From positions 1 to 15,125 of the forward strand of contig CAZJQZ010000052.1 of assembly GCA_964548045.1 (NCBI GenBank): a stretch of 15,125 nt of DNA, in the 5' to 3' direction. This document shows positions 13,324-15,125 of the stretch, piece after piece. Every line of letters starts with the position of its first letter. Position 1 is the stretch's first letter. The DNA is from JBGLNL01 sp964548045. Its GTDB lineage: Bacteria > Chloroflexota > Dehalococcoidia > SZUA-161 > SpSt-899. Both the position numbers and the translations under genes were made by a program. The notes beneath the pieces were generated by a model. The model was not told where the DNA came from. It did no database searches and saw nothing but the letters and a program-made list of their open reading frames with translations.

Positions 13324-14183
13324 TGATGGATATCATACTGGAGACTAAGGGATTGACTCGTGCTTTTGGCGGGCTGGTGGCCGTTGATACGGTTGATCTT
13401 CAAATAGAGTCGAATAAAATCACCGCTGTCATTGGACCGAACGGAGCAGGTAAGACTACCTTGTTTAACTTGATAACAGGCGTCTATGCTCCCACTGATG
13501 GTGAGATTTTATTTAAAGGGGAACCAATATCCAAAGTTTTATCTAGAAGCGGCAGGCATAATCGGTTTCGAGTTATCGCAGATTCATTTATCAACTCATT
13601 ACGATATCGGTCTTACCAAGTATCACCTGTGCAAAGAACAAAACTGGGGATTGTCAGAACCTTTCAGCATGTGCATCTATTTGGGAATATGAATGTGATT
13701 GAAAATGTCATGACCGGGCAGCATCTTCGCAGTAGTTATGGCTTTTTTGAAGCAGCATTCCTTTTACCAAAGCGGCATCGTGAGGAAACAAGAATTACAC
13801 TCAATGCAAAGAAATATCTTAATATGGTGGGACTTGGTCAGCATGAAAATGCAGATGCTATGAGTTTACCGTTAGGACAGCAAAAACTGCTGGCGATTGC
13901 CCGTGCGCTGGCTACTGAACCGAAGCTGCTTTTGCTCGATGAGCCCGGTGCCGGTTTGAATCGACTTGAGAAGCAGGATCTCAGCGATTTGATCCGTCGA
14001 ATTCGGGATATGGGAATCACAGTTGTTTTGGTAGAACATGATATGCCGCTGGTGATGGGTCTGGCGGAAAAAGTTATTGTACTTGATACCGGGAAGAAAA
14101 TTGCGGAAGGTACCGCTGCCCAGGTTCAAAAAGATAAAAGAGTAATAGCAGCCTATCTTGGCGAAGATGAGGACGAACTGTAA
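13323..14183 (+). CDS. livG: Branched-chain amino-acid type ABC transporter ATPase LivG (with insertion, altered signature)
   Basis: This 286-residue ATPase energises the transporter. Visible motifs are Walker A GPNGAGKT (38-45), the Q-loop in GIVRTFQHVHLF (Gln114), Walker B LLLLDE (201-206), D-loop GAGLN (208-212) and H-loop His238 in LVEHDMP. The signature, normally LSYGQQ or LSGGQ, reads LPLGQQ (181-186), so the conserved Ser is a Pro. About 35 residues (SKVLSRSGRHNRFRVIADSF onward, 69-103) are inserted before the RTFQ region compared with usual LivG. The C-terminus ends acidic (EDEDEL). It starts at ATG 13323 with GGGAG about 10 nt upstream; an ATG 3 nt later is an alternative. Confidence 0.93.
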   Translation: MMDIILETKGLTRAFGGLVAVDTVDLQIESNKITAVIGPNGAGKTTLFNLITGVYAPTDGEILFKGEPISKVLSRSGRHNRFRVIADSFINSLRYRSYQVSPVQRTKLGIVRTFQHVHLFGNMNVIENVMTGQHLRSSYGFFEAAFLLPKRHREETRITLNAKKYLNMVGLGQHENADAMSLPLGQQKLLAIARALATEPKLLLLDEPGAGLNRLEKQDLSDLIRRIRDMGITVVLVEHDMPLVMGLAEKVIVLDTGKKIAEGTAAQVQKDKRVIAAYLGEDEDEL

Positions 14184-14185
14184 AA

Positions 14186-14944
14186 ATGCTCAAGGTTGAT
14201 GAAGTATTTGTAGCCTATGGCCGATCCACTGCCGTCAGGGACGCATCTTTGATGGTGGGGAAAGGTGAAATCGTTACTCTCATCGGCGCAAATGGAGCTG
14301 GCAAGACCAGCCTGATGAATGCCATTACAGGTGTGGTTCCGCTTAAAAACGGCGAGATATGGCTGGAAGAGAATCGGCTTACCGGGTTATCTTCCTATGA
14401 GACTGTGAGGCTTGGTTTGGGCTATGTACCGGAAGGACGACATCTGTTCGGGTCGATGTCCGTGAAAGATAATCTGATCCTCGGTGCATATTCCGATTGT
14501 GCCAGACAGAAATTAGGAACCATTGGCCCTATCGGATGGTATCTGAGAAGGCAATCATTCAAGGCGCAATTGGAAGCTGTTTATAGTCTCTTCCCCATAC
14601 TCAAAGAACGCGAAAAGCAAAAGGCAGGCAGTATGAGTGGGGGGCAGCAGCAAATGCTGGCCATTGGTCGGGCGCTGATGTCTTCTCCGAAGATGTTGTT
14701 GTTGGATGAACCTTCCCTTGGTCTGGCCCCCAATCTGGTAAGAGATATCCTCAAGTTGCTGCGTCGATTGAGGGATGAAGGGCTTACCATATTGCTGGTG
14801 GAACAGGATGCCAATGCTGCTCTCAGGATAGCTGATCGAGGTTATGTGATGGAGCGTGGCCGCATAACTATCGAAGGTACTGCCAAGGAACTTATGGGCA
14901 ATGATCAGGTTCGACAGGCATACTTGGGCAAATCGGTGGCATAG
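14186..14944 (+). CDS. livF: Branched-chain amino-acid type ABC transporter ATPase LivF
   Basis: This is the second ATPase of the transporter, 252 residues. Walker A is GANGAGKT (34-41), the signature MSGGQ (150-154) is intact and Walker B is MLLLDE (170-175). The Q-loop segment has the LivF-typical GYVPEGRHLF (79-88). The switch loop carries Gln207 (LVEQDAN) in place of the usual His, which is standard for LivF and is no defect. Between the Q-loop region and the signature, a segment near 104-124 (SDCARQKLGTIGPIGWYL) adds roughly 15 residues to the common LivF length of about 235. It starts 2 nt after the livG stop, and a GAGGA lies upstream. It is the last gene of the liv operon before a repeat-bearing spacer. 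Confidence 0.95.
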   Translation: MLKVDEVFVAYGRSTAVRDASLMVGKGEIVTLIGANGAGKTSLMNAITGVVPLKNGEIWLEENRLTGLSSYETVRLGLGYVPEGRHLFGSMSVKDNLILGAYSDCARQKLGTIGPIGWYLRRQSFKAQLEAVYSLFPILKEREKQKAGSMSGGQQQMLAIGRALMSSPKMLLLDEPSLGLAPNLVRDILKLLRRLRDEGLTILLVEQDANAALRIADRGYVMERGRITIEGTAKELMGNDQVRQAYLGKSVA

Positions 14945-14978
14945 ACAGTGTTGGCAGTGGTAAAATGGCAAAGGACAA

Positions 14979-15060
14979 TTAACCGCAGAGAGTGCAGCGA
15001 AAACAGCGAGGATGAATATGTTATACCTCTGCGAACTCTGCAATCTCCGCGGTGATTTAA
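14979..15060. repeat. Imperfect CTCTGCG-type inverted repeat between livF and iorA
   Basis: The left arm TTAACCGCAGAGAGTGCAG (14979-14997) is matched, with gaps, by the reverse complement of the right arm (about 15038-15060, ending GCGGTGATTTAA). The arms, rich in CGCAGAG / CTCTGCG units, could fold into a hairpin of about 80 nt. It belongs to the same family of units as the 7914-7989 repeats. It may be a transcription boundary, but there is no T-tract. Confidence 0.6.
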
Positions 15061-15076
15061 ATCAGGCAGGTGTAGT

Positions 15077-15125
15077 ATGAAACAGTTATTAGCAGGAAAT
15101 GAAGCTATCGCCTTGGGGGCGTATC
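15077..15125 (+). CDS. iorA: Partial indolepyruvate ferredoxin oxidoreductase alpha subunit (start only)
   Basis: Only 16 codons are present: MKQLLAGNEAIALGAY. This fits the very conserved N-terminus of IorA (M-K-x-L-L-x-GNEAIAxGAY), the large subunit that decarboxylates aryl pyruvates to aryl-acetyl-CoA with ferredoxin. AGGTG lies a few nt upstream of the ATG. Its place after a liv transporter, an aminotransferase and KOR supports the call. The gene continues past the window, so an alternative fused alpha-type subunit cannot be excluded. Confidence 0.7.
   Translation, partial: MKQLLAGNEAIALGAY

Noticed and set aside
14186..14944. Apparent defect in LivF: Gln instead of His in the switch loop and Glu in the Q-loop region
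   Set aside because: VPEGR and LVEQ are normal for LivF proteins, so this is a family trait and not a loss.

Overview
The window reads as chromosomal DNA from an anaerobic or microaerophilic bacterium that uses ferredoxin-linked amino-acid catabolism. It encodes an NAD-dependent (bacterial) DNA ligase, Shine-Dalgarno sites of the AGGAGG type, sigma70-like promoters and a lipoprotein-anchored ABC transporter. The set of 2-oxoacid:ferredoxin oxidoreductase genes, branched-chain amino-acid transporter and CTCTGCG-type intergenic repeats resembles uncultured Chloroflexota (Dehalococcoidia-like) genomes. That placement is my inference and needs a phylogeny. There are no tRNA or rRNA genes, no CRISPR array and no complete mobile element.

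Left part (1-4086), mostly minus strand. The window opens inside a minus-strand gene of unknown function that starts at 190 and may be leaderless. A gene-free stretch (191-464, with nothing recognisable in it) precedes a small plus-strand hypothetical gene (465-671). Then comes a tight four-gene minus-strand operon, in order of transcription: ligA (DNA ligase), a YkgJ-type Cys-cluster protein, a 95-residue unknown, and a carboxymuconolactone-decarboxylase-family protein. ATGA overlaps and a 6-nt gap link these genes.

Middle (4087-9710), plus strand. Divergent promoters at about 4142-4206 serve ligA and a 2-oxoacid:ferredoxin oxidoreductase operon ordered ferredoxin (D), alpha (A), beta (B), then gamma (C). 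Between B and C sits an unusual gene: an integrase core-binding-like N-terminus fused to only the coiled-coil half of the transcript-cleavage factor GreA. It has its own promoter. A 225-bp spacer with hairpins and two 40-bp-period repeats follows, then a PLP aminotransferase and a PaaI-like hotdog thioesterase.

Right part (9711-15125), plus strand. A strong promoter drives a branched-chain amino-acid type ABC transporter: livK (lipoprotein), a strong terminator or attenuator, then livH, livM, livG and livF almost without gaps. After a CTCTGCG-type inverted repeat, the window ends in the first 16 codons of what looks like iorA (indolepyruvate ferredoxin oxidoreductase alpha subunit).

Taken together, the plus-strand genes describe one route: import of branched-chain or aromatic amino acids, transamination to 2-oxoacids, ferredoxin-dependent oxidative decarboxylation to acyl-CoA by KOR and IOR, and possible acyl-CoA hydrolysis. 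The most novel-looking item is the GreA half-protein fusion inside the oxidoreductase operon. Next come the insertions in the aminotransferase and in three Liv transporter subunits, and the structured leader of the oxidoreductase operon.
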